Position numbers and translations under genes: made by a program
Part shown: positions 16,690-24,884 of the stretch, piece after piece
How the letters are laid out: every line of letters begins with the position of its first letter
Position numbering within the stretch: the first letter of the stretch is position 1
The notes under the pieces: model-generated
The model's database searches: none
What the model was told of the DNA's origin: nothing
Seen by the model: only the letters and a program-made list of their open reading frames with translations
Assembly (NCBI GenBank): GCA_017534535.1
Contig: JAFXVZ010000004.1
Span: forward strand, 40,251 to 104,250
DNA length: 64,000 bases
Direction of reading: 5' to 3'
From: Bacteroidaceae bacterium
Lineage (GTDB): Bacteria > Bacteroidota > Bacteroidia > Bacteroidales > Bacteroidaceae

Positions 16690-18177
16690 TTATTTATTTA
16701 TTTCATTTTCAAGTACATTCTTCCAACGTTGGTAAGCGGAAAGATATTCATCTCTCAGCGAAATTTGAGGTTCGATATGAGCATGACATACAAGTGAAGC
16801 AAAAGCCTCATTGTGGTCATGATAGATACCAACACCAATGCCTGCGCCTTTAGCAGCACCCTCAGAGCCATCAGTCTTATAGACATCTATACAGGCACCA
16901 CTCACAGTGGCCAGCGTATCTCGGAACAAAGCCGACTTAAACATGTTTGCCCTACCAGCATGAATATGTTGAATATCCATTCCCATCTGTTTCATTATCT
17001 CCATGCCATAGCAGAAAGAGAAAACAATGCCTTCTTGAGAAGCACGTAAAATATGACCTTCATGGTGTTGATTAAAATTCAGTCCATGGATAGAACATCC
17101 AAGTTCTTTGTTCTGCAGCACTCGTTCAGCACCATTACCAAATGGCATCACTACAACACCATCAGAGCCAATGGGCACAGATGAAGCCAAACTATCCATA
17201 TCAGGATAATCAATAGCTGGAGTAACATGATGATGCAACCATGAATTAAGAATGCCAGTACCATTCACACAAAGAAGAATACCTAAACGAGTTTGATTAT
17301 CAGTATGATTAACATGTGCAAACGTATTCACACGCGATAACTTGTCATACTGCACTTGTCCATTCACACCATACACCACACCTGAAGTACCTGCTGTAGA
17401 GGCAATCTCACCTGGATTAAACACATTCAAAGAAAGCGCATTGTTAGGTTGGTCGCCTGCTCGATATGTAATAGGAGTACCAGCATGCAATCCCAATTCA
17501 AGAGCAGCTTCCTTGGTAACAAAGCCTTGCTCACCAAAAGTAGGCACGATGTCGGCAATCAAATGCCTGTCTATGCCATAGTAATCTAACAAGAATTGGG
17601 CAACTTGGTTTTCTTTAAAATCCCAGAACATACCCTCTGACAAACCAGAAACGGTGGTACGAACCTCGCCAGATAATTTCATAGCAATATAATCACCAGG
17701 CAACATCACCTTGTCTATCTTTTCATAAACCTGAGGTTCATTGCGTTTCACCCATGCCAGTTTGGATGCCGTAAAATTACCAGGAGAATTGAGCAGATGA
17801 GAAAGGCATTGTTCAGAACCCAGCTCATTAAAAGCCTGTTCACCTATGCCCACAGCTCGAGAATCACACCAAATGATGGATGGACGCAGCACTTGTTTAT
17901 CCTTATCAACACACACCAATCCATGCATCTGGTAAGATATACCTATCGCTTTGATTTCTTGACCACTTGCTTTTGATGTCATAAGCACATCGGCAGTAGC
18001 CTTTTTTAAGTATTCCCACCACATTTCAGGGTGTTGTTCTGCCCACCCCACCTCTGGAGCCATAATCTCTGCCTCCTCCTTGGGATAGAATGAAGATGCC
18101 ACACACATACCTGTCTGGGCATCTACCAAACTCGCCTTCACTGACGAGCTACCTATGTCGTAACCTAAAAGATACAT
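16690..18177 (-). CDS. xylB: Xylulokinase
   Basis: 495 residues of the FGGY carbohydrate kinase family: GYDIGSSSVKASLVD at the N-terminus (ATP phosphate loop), ISYQMHGLV, IIWCDSRA, a GDQPNNALS active-site region with the catalytic Asp, and a C-terminal GAAKGAGIGVG segment. It phosphorylates D-xylulose to xylulose 5-phosphate for the pentose phosphate route. It is first of a train xylB-xylA-aguB-alarmone synthetase-hydrolase-coaW and has a clear promoter upstream. No XylR-type regulator gene is in the window. Confidence 0.93.
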   Translation of the reverse strand: MYLLGYDIGSSSVKASLVDAQTGMCVASSFYPKEEAEIMAPEVGWAEQHPEMWWEYLKKATADVLMTSKASGQEIKAIGISYQMHGLVCVDKDKQVLRPSIIWCDSRAVGIGEQAFNELGSEQCLSHLLNSPGNFTASKLAWVKRNEPQVYEKIDKVMLPGDYIAMKLSGEVRTTVSGLSEGMFWDFKENQVAQFLLDYYGIDRHLIADIVPTFGEQGFVTKEAALELGLHAGTPITYRAGDQPNNALSLNVFNPGEIASTAGTSGVVYGVNGQVQYDKLSRVNTFAHVNHTDNQTRLGILLCVNGTGILNSWLHHHVTPAIDYPDMDSLASSVPIGSDGVVVMPFGNGAERVLQNKELGCSIHGLNFNQHHEGHILRASQEGIVFSFCYGMEIMKQMGMDIQHIHAGRANMFKSALFRDTLATVSGACIDVYKTDGSEGAAKGAGIGVGIYHDHNEAFASLVCHAHIEPQISLRDEYLSAYQRWKNVLENEINK

Positions 18178-18198
18178 ATTACTATCATTTTAATCGTG

Positions 18199-18229
18199 TA
18201 AATATAGAGAATATTTTCGAGAGTACAAA
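18199..18229 (-). promoter_or_regulatory. xylB operon promoter
   Basis: On the minus strand TTTG (18229-18226), 19 bp, then TATATTTA (18206-18199), one base off the TAnnTTTG consensus. The -33 element sits in the T-tract of the preceding terminator. Confidence 0.7.
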
Positions 18230-18261
18230 AAAAATGTCGATAAAGATTAACTTTATCGACA
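18227..18261 (-). terminator. Terminator of the winged-helix gene
   Basis: TGTCGATAAAG (18235-18245) and its exact complement (18251-18261) are followed on the minus strand by a run of eight T. It lies 30 bp past the stop codon at 18292. The palindrome could alternatively be an operator for the xylose operon, but the T-tract favours a terminator. Confidence 0.7.
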
Positions 18262-18291
18262 CTTTTGATAGTTTTATGTACTAAGCTTAAA

Positions 18292-18507
18292 TTAAATCAG
18301 CTTAATGAACAGATCCTTACCGTCTTCAGTTACCTCAATCTTACCTTCACGCAACAGCCAACCCATAGCCAAGTATGCGTCCTTGTCGAGTAACTTAACT
18401 TCATTCTTCTTAGCTTCTGCCTTAATGTCCTTCAGTGTCATGCCGTTAGTACCATTCAGAATGTTCCAAATTACACCTGCAAACTCACCAACTTTTTCCT
18501 GTAACAT
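18292..18507 (-). CDS. Small winged-helix protein (DUF2582 type)
   Basis: 71 residues, a single winged helix-turn-helix: VGEFAGVIWNILNG, MTLKDIKAEAKKN (recognition-type helix) and AMGWLLREGKIEVTEDG (wing). It matches the short winged-helix family common and conserved in Bacteroidota. The function is unknown, either DNA binding or protein contact. Its leader contains an AGGGTTC/GAACCCT palindrome (18554-18569) and a -7-like TAACTTTG (18594-18587). Confidence 0.8.
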   Translation of the reverse strand: MLQEKVGEFAGVIWNILNGTNGMTLKDIKAEAKKNEVKLLDKDAYLAMGWLLREGKIEVTEDGKDLFIKLI

Positions 18508-18661
18508 TTTCTTTTTTACTTTTAAAAATTAAACATAAATTATAACGTTTCAAGGGTTCAGGAACCCTATCCCTTTGAAAACGGTGCAAAGTTACATATT
18601 AATTTAATAAGGTGTATCGTTTTTAACAATTTTTTAACTATTATTTTTCAAATAATCCTTA

Positions 18662-19678
18662 TTAATCATCAGCAGGGAAAACCACTCCCAATTGTTTCCT
18701 CACCTCATCAATCACTTCTATAGTGGCTAATGAAACAGCATGTGAATTGATTTCACTCTCCAGCTTTCCTTGCTCTATAAGGTTAATGAATTCCTCCATT
18801 TCATAATAATAATCATCATGTTCAGCCTTTACACCCACATCTTGTGGTACAGCTTTGGGTCCTCTGCCAGACATGGCAACTGGACGAGGAATATATGTCA
18901 CCTTCCGGATGGTATGTATTTCATCCATCACCAAATTGCCATCTTCGCCTTCTATTTCAGTAGGCAGATACGAATTGGCTATTTTAGAATATAACACAGT
19001 TGCATTCATACCCTCATAACGTAAATTCACAGCCCCTTGGCCATCCGTACCACTTGAAAGCATCACACCTTGCGCACTCACCTCTATAGGTTTGCCAAAC
19101 AAGGCAATGAGTGGATAAATGGTATATACACCTATATCCATCATGGCACCATTGGAAAGTTCAGGTTGGAAGGCATTGAGCACGACGCCCTCTTTGAACT
19201 TGTCATAACGAGAAGAATACTGGCAATAAGAAGCGAAATACCTGCGAATAGTGCCCAACTTAGGAAGCATCTCTTTCACGATGTTGAAATTCGGATTCAT
19301 CGTAGCAATCATAGCTTCCATCAAAAGAACCCCATTGCGTTTTGCTACCTCTATCATCTGTTTCACCTCTTTGGCATTCGATGCCATAGGCTTCTCACAA
19401 AGCACATGCTTGCCATGGTTCATGCAAGTGATGGCAATCTCGGCATGGGTGCAATTGGGAGTAGCAATATAGACAGCATCTACCACACGGCTCTTTGCCA
19501 TGTCCTCTACAGAGGTAAAGGTATGCTTCACCCCATACTTAGCAGCAAACTCATCAGCTCGCTCTTGTGTGCGTGAGCAAACGGCAGAGAGTTCAAATCG
19601 TTCATCCTGCATGGCACCTGCCAGAAGCCAGTCGGTTATCTTATTGGTGCCGACCACACCAAATTTCACTTTTCCCAT
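18662..19678 (-). CDS. Gfo/Idh/MocA-family NAD(P)-dependent oxidoreductase
   Basis: About 338 residues: N-terminal Rossmann fold (KFGVVGTNKITDWLLAG), then DAVYIATPNCTHAE and the family hallmark HGKHVLCEKPMA with the catalytic Lys, followed by the C-terminal alpha/beta substrate domain. The family oxidises or reduces sugars, inositols and their derivatives; the substrate is not evident. I prefer the start at 19678 (MGKVKFGVVG, with GAAGG-like purine-rich sequence before it) because an upstream start at 19711 would run into the LUD gene. It follows that gene by 7 bp. Confidence 0.88.
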   Translation of the reverse strand: MGKVKFGVVGTNKITDWLLAGAMQDERFELSAVCSRTQERADEFAAKYGVKHTFTSVEDMAKSRVVDAVYIATPNCTHAEIAITCMNHGKHVLCEKPMASNAKEVKQMIEVAKRNGVLLMEAMIATMNPNFNIVKEMLPKLGTIRRYFASYCQYSSRYDKFKEGVVLNAFQPELSNGAMMDIGVYTIYPLIALFGKPIEVSAQGVMLSSGTDGQGAVNLRYEGMNATVLYSKIANSYLPTEIEGEDGNLVMDEIHTIRKVTYIPRPVAMSGRGPKAVPQDVGVKAEHDDYYYEMEEFINLIEQGKLESEINSHAVSLATIEVIDEVRKQLGVVFPADD

Positions 19679-19685
19679 ACCTTCA

Positions 19686-20324
19686 TCAATAGCCCAATTC
19701 TTCACCCACAATCACTACGCAAAAACGACCATTATCGTACGAATTTCTAATAATATGTATTTGATTACAAATACTGTTAGCTGAATGACAATCATGACAG
19801 ACTCCGTCCAGTGTACAAGGGGTATCACGATTCAATCTTACAGTATTAATAGGTGCAGCTGTACCCCTGGCGCGCTTGATGGCAGCATCCAAATCTTTGG
19901 CAATCTTATTCACGCCCACCACAAAAATCACCTTCTTGGGTCCCCAGGCAATGGCAGACACACGATTGCCATTACCATCAATATTGACAATGTCACCTTG
20001 CTCACTCATGGCGTTGGCACTGCTCAGATAGAAATCCGCAGAGAAAGCCTGACGATAGATCCCTTGTGCCTCCTCAGGACTCTTGGCGAGGTCTCTATCA
20101 AACAATGTATAGCTTCCTGCCTCATGCAAGGCACTTGTCAACCCCATGTCGCGCAGGGTCATGGAGCCACCCCATGATATGCTACTGCCCTCAGGCATCA
20201 GTTGCATCACCTGGCGAATGGCATCTGCCGACGTAGCACAATAGTATCCATCAATGTGGCGAGTGTTCAAGCTCTTAATGACCTTGCCCGCCAACAACTC
20301 GTTTCTTTGTTCAATTGGTGTCAT
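19686..20324 (-). CDS. LUD-domain (LutC-like) protein
   Basis: 212 residues. It matches the LUD family: TSADAIRQVMQLMPEGSS, SWGGSMTLRDMGL, AFSADFYLSSANAMSEQG, VVGVNKIAKDLDAAIKR and a Cys cluster CTLDGVCHDCHSANSIC near the C-terminus. LutC-like proteins take part in lactate oxidation to pyruvate, but single-gene members such as this one, without LutA and LutB beside it, have no proven role. The Cys-rich tail may bind a metal or cluster. The start at 20324 gives the normal family N-terminus (MTPIEQRN). Confidence 0.8.
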   Translation of the reverse strand: MTPIEQRNELLAGKVIKSLNTRHIDGYYCATSADAIRQVMQLMPEGSSISWGGSMTLRDMGLTSALHEAGSYTLFDRDLAKSPEEAQGIYRQAFSADFYLSSANAMSEQGDIVNIDGNGNRVSAIAWGPKKVIFVVGVNKIAKDLDAAIKRARGTAAPINTVRLNRDTPCTLDGVCHDCHSANSICNQIHIIRNSYDNGRFCVVIVGEELGY

Positions 20325-20384
20325 AATAATTCGTATTAATAATGTTTTTCTCCCCAAAGATAGTGATAATTGTTGAAAAAGCAT

Positions 20385-20392
20385 TATTTTTG
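20385..20392 (+). promoter_or_regulatory. -7 element for DMT exporter gene
   Basis: TATTTTTG lies 21 bp before the ATG at 20414. No good -33 element is seen. It falls inside the longer open frame, which supports the downstream start. Confidence 0.5.
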
Positions 20393-20413
20393 CACGCAAA
20401 TTTCCGAGGTCGC

Positions 20414-21286
20414 ATGAAGAGCAAATTGCCATATCACCTGCTTGCCATTAGCATCATAGCTATCTGGGGAGTAACGTTCATCAACACAAAAGTGCTGATA
20501 CTGAACGGATTGAACCCACAGGAAATCTTCTTATTGCGATTTATTATTGCCTATTTAGGTGTGTGGACATTTTCACCTCATAAGCTTTGGACCGACAACT
20601 GGAAGGATGAGCTCACCACCATAGCCTTGGGCGTTACAGGTGGCTCGATGTATTTCTGGGCAGAGAATACAGCCATCCAATATTCCTTGGTCAACAATGT
20701 TGCATTCATCGTATGCAATGCCCCCCTATTGACCCTATTCCTGGGCATGGCATTCTCCAAAGAGATTCGTGCCACCCGATGGCTCATTGCTGGTTCCATC
20801 ATCTCACTGATAGGTGTAGCATTGGTGATTTTCAATGGCAGCTTTATCCTAAAGCTCAACCCCTTAGGTGACTTCCTGGCCTTGGTAGCTGCTGGTTCAT
20901 GGGCCATCTACAGCTTACTGATGCGAGGGATGACCAGTCGTTATAATGCCACCTTCCTCACCCGCAAGGTGTTCTTCTATGGCATCCTCACCATCCTGCC
21001 TGCCTTTGCCATCAAGCCATGGCAATTCCCGTTAGACAAGCTGACGGAGCCTGTCATTTGGGGGAACCTCATCTTCTTAGGTGTGATAGCCGCTCTCATC
21101 TGCTTCGTATTATGGAGCGTAGTCATTCGTGAGATTGGTGCCTTGTCGTCTGCCAACTACATCTACCTATCGCCAGTAACCACCATGATTGCCTCGGCAC
21201 TCTTCCTCCAAGAGCCTGTCACATGGATTTCCATCCTTGGTTCCATCCTCATCCTCTCTGGGTTGTATATTGCCAGCAAGAAATAA
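20414..21286 (+). CDS. DMT-superfamily (EamA) inner membrane exporter
   Basis: About 290 residues with ten hydrophobic segments in two EamA repeats (first from LLAISIIAIWGVTFINTKVL, second from LNPLGDFLALVAAGSWAIYSLL). Members export amino acids, purines or other metabolites, and the substrate here is unknown. I prefer the ATG at 20414 (MKSKLPYHLL) because the -7 element lies just upstream of it. It is divergent from the LUD gene. Confidence 0.85.
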   Translation: MKSKLPYHLLAISIIAIWGVTFINTKVLILNGLNPQEIFLLRFIIAYLGVWTFSPHKLWTDNWKDELTTIALGVTGGSMYFWAENTAIQYSLVNNVAFIVCNAPLLTLFLGMAFSKEIRATRWLIAGSIISLIGVALVIFNGSFILKLNPLGDFLALVAAGSWAIYSLLMRGMTSRYNATFLTRKVFFYGILTILPAFAIKPWQFPLDKLTEPVIWGNLIFLGVIAALICFVLWSVVIREIGALSSANYIYLSPVTTMIASALFLQEPVTWISILGSILILSGLYIASKK

Positions 21287-21302
21287 AATTTTTGCATGCT
21301 AA

Positions 21303-21334
21303 CTTGCAAAACACCTCAAAGATGATTAAATTTG
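21303..21334 (+). promoter_or_regulatory. Promoter of the DUF4298 gene
   Basis: CTTG (21303-21306), 20 bp, TAAATTTG (21327-21334), followed 22 bp later by the ATG at 21357. Confidence 0.65.
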
Positions 21335-21356
21335 CACGTCATCAATAGCAAAAATT

Positions 21357-21653
21357 ATGGAAGCAGACATCACAAGAATTAGGGAAATGGAACAACGAAT
21401 GACCAGGGCGCTGAAAATAGTCAGAGCCATGGATTCTGCACTCAATGCTTTTGAACTGGTGCAGGGCGACATCCGAACACTGGATGAATACTACGGTAGC
21501 GACGAATGGAAAGCCGACCTTGCAGCCGACGAGGCAGGACTTCTGCCCCCCACCCTCAAGCGTGGTGTCCTCTCCGAAGACGGCATTTGGAACCTCCTCG
21601 AAGACAACAAGGACCTGCTTCGCAGAATAACAAATCGCTCAAGCGATTTATAA
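21357..21653 (+). CDS. DUF4298 protein
   Basis: 98 residues with ITRIREMEQRMTRA, LDEYYGSDEWKADLAADEAG and RGVLSEDGIWNLLEDN, the pattern of the DUF4298 family (small helical, often in accessory regions, function unknown). The last codons are written by a short inverted repeat (AAATCGCT/AGCGATTT, 21632-21649), and the stop codon abuts the first GCGTTGGCACG repeat, so the natural C-terminus may have been replaced by repeat sequence. Confidence 0.7.
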   Translation: MEADITRIREMEQRMTRALKIVRAMDSALNAFELVQGDIRTLDEYYGSDEWKADLAADEAGLLPPTLKRGVLSEDGIWNLLEDNKDLLRRITNRSSDL

Positions 21654-21681
21654 ATGACGCGTTGGCACGTTGGCACACGGG
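21652..21681 (+). repeat. GCGTTGGCACG repeat, copy 1
   Basis: AAATGAC followed by GCGTTGGCACGTTGGCAC and ACGGG. It contains two tandem TTGGCAC units. It is one of five copies confined to 21.6-31.6 kb, and begins at the stop codon of the DUF4298 gene. Confidence 0.85.
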
Positions 21682-21779
21682 CAAGAATACTGTCCCACTC
21701 GGCATCGGGTAAGGACAGCATCGCACTGCCCGCCATCTGCACCTTGCGTTTCAACCGCCACATCAAATATAGTTCATCA
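21682..21779. other. Gene remnant between repeat and ASCH-like gene
   Basis: No complete gene is seen. The minus strand is open through the repeat, and the short frame looks like leftover 3' sequence joined to the repeat. Confidence 0.3.
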
Positions 21780-22310
21780 TCACTCTTTATTTAAATTGGT
21801 TCCTAAAATATTCCCAATTGCAAAATAAAAGAACAGCGGTCTTTCTTCCGCATTCTCCTTTTCCAGCTCTTCCAGTAACTCGTCAAACTCATGACAGTCA
21901 AATCTTTGCTGCAAATTCTCAACATTCTCCCTGGTTATTTCAATCAAGGAATTCTCAGTACATTCAACATCCAGGAACCAAGAATTGTTGTAATTATGGA
22001 AGTGAATCTTATACACTGGCCGCATCGCATTCGCAAACTCATCGAATGCTTCCATATCCATACCTTCGTCATCACGATGCTCATCCATCCATGCACATAC
22101 AGCCTTATCAGTCAACCGGTTCAGATAGTGGTCACTAAAATTGCGTATCTCCACCTTCTTCTCGCCAGAGAGAATTGCTTGGGCATACTCCTTACGCATA
22201 ATCAGGTCAAGAACCTCAATACCCTTAGGCTCTGGAACCTGATACTTAGCCAAAAACTCATCCTTAGCAGCAAAATACTGCTCATCTGTCATTTCTGCAT
22301 ACTTATTCAT
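21780..22310 (-). CDS. ASCH/PUA-like protein under WYL-type box
   Basis: 176 residues. The core [20 protein letters not shown] followed by [16 protein letters not shown] is an ASCH-domain-like pattern (PUA-related fold; members bind RNA or act on modified nucleosides, such as the ac4C amidohydrolase YqfB). The second half is acidic and ends in [18 protein letters not shown]. The promoter carries the palindromic box shared with three other transcripts in this region, and the gene is divergent from the WYL regulator. The family call is moderate, and no catalytic residues can be assigned. Confidence 0.55.
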   Translation of the reverse strand: MNKYAEMTDEQYFAAKDEFLAKYQVPEPKGIEVLDLIMRKEYAQAILSGEKKVEIRNFSDHYLNRLTDKAVCAWMDEHRDDEGMDMEAFDEFANAMRPVYKIHFHNYNNSWFLDVECTENSLIEITRENVENLQQRFDCHEFDELLEELEKENAEERPLFFYFAIGNILGTNLNKE

Positions 22311-22354
22311 AACTCAAACCTTTTTATGTTACACATTCTTTTATAGATTCACAC

Positions 22355-22392
22355 TGCAAAATTAACCAGAGGTTGTCCTAAATCGTGGTACA
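22355..22392 (-). promoter_or_regulatory. WYL-type box promoter 1
   Basis: Read on the minus strand: box TGTACCACGATTTAGGACAA (22392-22373), then TAATTTTG (22364-22357). The box has dyad symmetry (TGTnCC...GACA) and starts 28 bp before the -7 element, identical to boxes 2-4. It covers the place of the -33 element. Confidence 0.75.
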
Positions 22393-22424
22393 CCTTTCGT
22401 TTTTTTTCTTTTCTGCCACTTCAT

Positions 22425-22456
22425 TTTGTTTTATTTCAATAATAGTTCTATCTTTG
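22425..22456 (+). promoter_or_regulatory. Promoter of the WYL regulator gene
   Basis: TTTG (22425-22428), 20 bp, TATCTTTG (22449-22456), a canonical promoter. Box 1 lies ~57 bp upstream of it, so autoregulation from there is possible but at a different spacing. Confidence 0.8.
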
Positions 22457-22483
22457 CCTTAGAAAACAAAGAAAGAAATACCC

Positions 22484-23422
22484 ATGAAAACACCTGCATT
22501 ATTCAGAGAATACATCTGGCTCATAAACACCATCCGTAAAGCCGGACAAATCACGTTGGACGACATCAACGAAAGATGGTTGGAGTCTGAGCTCAGCGAA
22601 GGAGTAGAAATAGCCCGTTCAACCTTCAACCGCCACAGAGATGCCATCCTCGACATATTTGGCATAATCATCAGTTGCAACAAGAAAAACGGTTACAAAT
22701 ACTATATCGAAAACGAAGAAGTGCTAAGAGAGAACACAGTGCAGAACTGGATGCTCTCCACCCTATCCGTCAACAACATCATCAGTGAAAGCATCTCCTT
22801 GCAAAACAGGATATTACTAGAACCCTTAGCACACGAGGAACGATACCTCCCTGTGGTGATCGAGGCCATGAAACGCAGTGTCCGCATTGCCATCAAGTAC
22901 AGGAAATATGGAGATGTCGAACCTAAGAACCTGAACTTCGAGCCCTATTGCCTGAAGCTATTCCATCAGCGATGGTACGTTCTTGGTCATTTCCATCGTG
23001 ACGTGAAGAATGGTCCAGACATCGATTTCTTTGGCATGTTTTCCTTCGACCGCATCTTGGAGATGTCAATCACCGATATCAAGTTCCAGATGAACCCGGA
23101 TTTTGATGCAGAGGAATACTTCCATGACTGTTATGGTGCCATTGTCAACGATGACACTAAGGCACAGAAAGTTGTTATCCGCGTATTTGACTTTGAACAA
23201 TATTACACCAAAGACCTCATGATGCATCACAGCCAGCATGAAATCGGTCATGGCGAGGACTACACCGACTTTGAACTATTCCTGCGTCCGACCATCGATT
23301 TCACCCGTCATCTTGTCGGTCTTGGCGACCGGGTAAAAGTACTATCACCTAAATGGTTGGCTGTTGAAGTATGCAATGAGCACCTCATGGCCTCCGATTT
23401 ATACGAAGGATTGATAGAATAG
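22484..23422 (+). CDS. WYL-domain transcriptional regulator
   Basis: 312 residues. The N-terminal helix-turn-helix region (1-70: EYIWLINTIRKAGQITLDDI, ARSTFNRHRDAILDIFG) is followed by a WYL domain (about 130-200: IAIKYRKYGD, FEPYCLKLFHQRWYVLGH with WYV in place of WYL, FSFDRILEM) and a C-terminal WCX-type domain (VVIRVFDFEQYY, DRVKVLSPKWLAVEV). WYL domains bind nucleic acid or nucleotide ligands and switch repressors or activators in phage defence, DNA damage and RNA repair loci. It sits in the middle of the box-bearing promoters, so it is the obvious candidate for the protein binding them. Confidence 0.88.
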   Translation: MKTPALFREYIWLINTIRKAGQITLDDINERWLESELSEGVEIARSTFNRHRDAILDIFGIIISCNKKNGYKYYIENEEVLRENTVQNWMLSTLSVNNIISESISLQNRILLEPLAHEERYLPVVIEAMKRSVRIAIKYRKYGDVEPKNLNFEPYCLKLFHQRWYVLGHFHRDVKNGPDIDFFGMFSFDRILEMSITDIKFQMNPDFDAEEYFHDCYGAIVNDDTKAQKVVIRVFDFEQYYTKDLMMHHSQHEIGHGEDYTDFELFLRPTIDFTRHLVGLGDRVKVLSPKWLAVEVCNEHLMASDLYEGLIE

Positions 23423-23434
23423 TTTTTTCTATGC

Positions 23435-23472
23435 TGTCCCATGATTTGAGACAACACCCCGTTATGTTTGCA
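23435..23472 (+). promoter_or_regulatory. WYL-type box promoter 2
   Basis: Box TGTCCCATGATTTGAGACAA (23435-23454), then TATGTTTG (23463-23470), with the same 28-bp phase as the other three. It controls the GIY-YIG-like gene and the ASCH-like gene after it. The 25 bases from 23435 are identical to box 3. Confidence 0.8.
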
Positions 23473-23495
23473 AACAAGTTAAAAAATATAAGAAT

Positions 23496-24329
23496 ATGAA
23501 AGCAGATTTTGATTACACAATTGTTTATGTCTTCGGACCGGAAATTTGTGAAGACAAGTACTACAATGACGAGCTTTTGACTCGTGAAGCTGGAGAATGG
23601 GTTAAAATTGGTGAAACTGGTTTTCGAGGGAATATTGAAAATGTAACAACGGACATAATGAAAGACCAGTCAATGAAGCGCATTAATAATGAAAGTAGAA
23701 CAGGGATTCCTGTTATATCTAAAATCTATGATGTTTTCATTTTTCCCTATCACCAAAAAACGGATGACATAATTCGCAAACGTCTATGTGCAGAATTGTA
23801 TAATTTAGATAATAGCAAACAGATAAACAAACAATTAAAGGACGAAAAATACGTAATTAAAGCCGGAGATGAGTTTGTTTATGGTGTTTGTCGAAGCAAT
23901 ATAAAGTTTGCGGTTCAGTCATACGATCATGATCTTATAGCAAAAGCAGAAAACGATGAAGAAGTAAAAGTGATAGCCCAAATATGTCGCTGTAATGATA
24001 TTGACATTGATCGCAACACAGAGGAAATTGAAGATGTGGCATTGATTAAGAGAAAGCCCACTCTTGATTTAGACCTGATTCTATCCACAGGAGATGAAAT
24101 TATCCTTACTAATGGATTAGGTCAAGAAGTTCTCGACGCGAATAATAGTAAGATTACAGCTTATTATATTGGTGGGAATAAATTTGAGTGTAGAGATGAA
24201 ACAGGTAGGACTTCCTCTTTGGCAAAAAAATATTTAAACATGTATGGAGGTAAGAACCTAACAACCGTCAATGGGAATGAATACTGGACTTTTAAAGGCC
24301 AGAAGTTGACAACATTGCGTAAAAACTAA
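23496..24329 (+). CDS. Possible GIY-YIG (T5orf172-like) + RAMA-like protein
   Basis: 277 residues, not firmly recognised. The N-terminal half opens with YTIVYVFG and EWVKIGETG and continues SRTGIPVISKIYDVFIFPY and RKRLCAELY, reminiscent of T5orf172-like GIY-YIG nucleases (VYV...KIG-T). The C-terminus RTSSLAKKYLNMYGG, then GNEYWTFKGQKLTTLR, resembles a RAMA/DUF4357 module that accompanies methylases and nucleases. The gene is AT-rich compared with its neighbours, suggesting transfer. It is first in a two-gene operon behind a WYL-type box, 18 bp before the next gene. Confidence 0.4.
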   Translation: MKADFDYTIVYVFGPEICEDKYYNDELLTREAGEWVKIGETGFRGNIENVTTDIMKDQSMKRINNESRTGIPVISKIYDVFIFPYHQKTDDIIRKRLCAELYNLDNSKQINKQLKDEKYVIKAGDEFVYGVCRSNIKFAVQSYDHDLIAKAENDEEVKVIAQICRCNDIDIDRNTEEIEDVALIKRKPTLDLDLILSTGDEIILTNGLGQEVLDANNSKITAYYIGGNKFECRDETGRTSSLAKKYLNMYGGKNLTTVNGNEYWTFKGQKLTTLRKN

Positions 24330-24347
24330 AAGAAGTTCAAATAACCC

Positions 24348-24794
24348 ATGAGCTTAAAAGACGAAATACATGCTATTATGGCTGACCCCTCAAAATCTTA
24401 TGAAGACAAACGGGATGAGCTATTGAAATATATGACTCCGAAAGAGGTGTATGCCCTGCTACCAACGCCTAAAGAAAAAGTTCGGTTAAAAGAACATCTT
24501 GTATCCAAGCCGGAAAACATGCGTTTGCTTCGGTTATCTGTTAATATGCCTATCTTTGAGAGTGTCTTAAAAGGTAATCATGTGGAGCGTCGGGAATACA
24601 CAGAATACTATAAGAGTCGATGCACCTATATAGAGAATGGTGTAAGATATTTGGTCCCATTTGATGCTATAACCTTTTATGTCGGACATGGCTCACGAGC
24701 CAAAAGAGCAACCGTATCAATAAAGAATATAGTTTGCGATGGAGATTTTATCGACTTTTACTTAGGTGAAGTGCTTGACAATACTATTTTATAA
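24348..24794 (+). CDS. Second ASCH-like protein
   Basis: 148 residues. An N-terminal helical lead (LKDEIHAIMADPSKSYEDKR) is followed by LRLSVNMPIFESVLKGNHVE and RREYTEYYKSR, the same pattern (hydrophobic strand, VLxG, ExRxYTxYYxxR) seen in the ASCH-like protein at 21780-22310, then a beta-rich tail (ITFYVGHGSRAKRATVSIKN). ASCH/PUA-like folds bind RNA or modified nucleosides. It is cotranscribed with the preceding GIY-YIG-like gene. The two ASCH-like proteins are otherwise different, so this is not a simple duplication. Confidence 0.5.
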   Translation: MSLKDEIHAIMADPSKSYEDKRDELLKYMTPKEVYALLPTPKEKVRLKEHLVSKPENMRLLRLSVNMPIFESVLKGNHVERREYTEYYKSRCTYIENGVRYLVPFDAITFYVGHGSRAKRATVSIKNIVCDGDFIDFYLGEVLDNTIL

Positions 24795-24809
24795 TAAAAT
24801 CTGCTGGCT

Positions 24810-24847
24810 TGTCCCATGATTTGAGACAACACCCACTTAACTTTGCA
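24810..24847 (+). promoter_or_regulatory. WYL-type box promoter 3, for the tRNA-like RNA
   Basis: Box TGTCCCATGATTTGAGACAA (24810-24829), then TAACTTTG (24838-24845). The predicted start is near 24852, about 33 bp before the first stem of the structured RNA. Confidence 0.8.
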
Positions 24848-24884
24848 CCCATAAAGAAAAGAACAATTAACAAATTCGCTCCTG

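Noticed and set aside
18235-18261. Operator for a xylose regulator
   Set aside because: The palindrome is followed by eight T on the minus strand just after the winged-helix gene, which fits a terminator better; an operator role is not excluded.
19679-19711. Longer N-terminus for the Gfo/Idh/MocA oxidoreductase
   Set aside because: It would overlap the end of the LUD gene and adds residues (MWVKNWAIDEG) absent from the Rossmann-fold N-terminus of the family.
21491-21766. 91-codon minus-strand frame over the DUF4298 gene end
   Set aside because: Overlaps the DUF4298 coding sequence and the repeat; probably a remnant plus repeat, not a gene.
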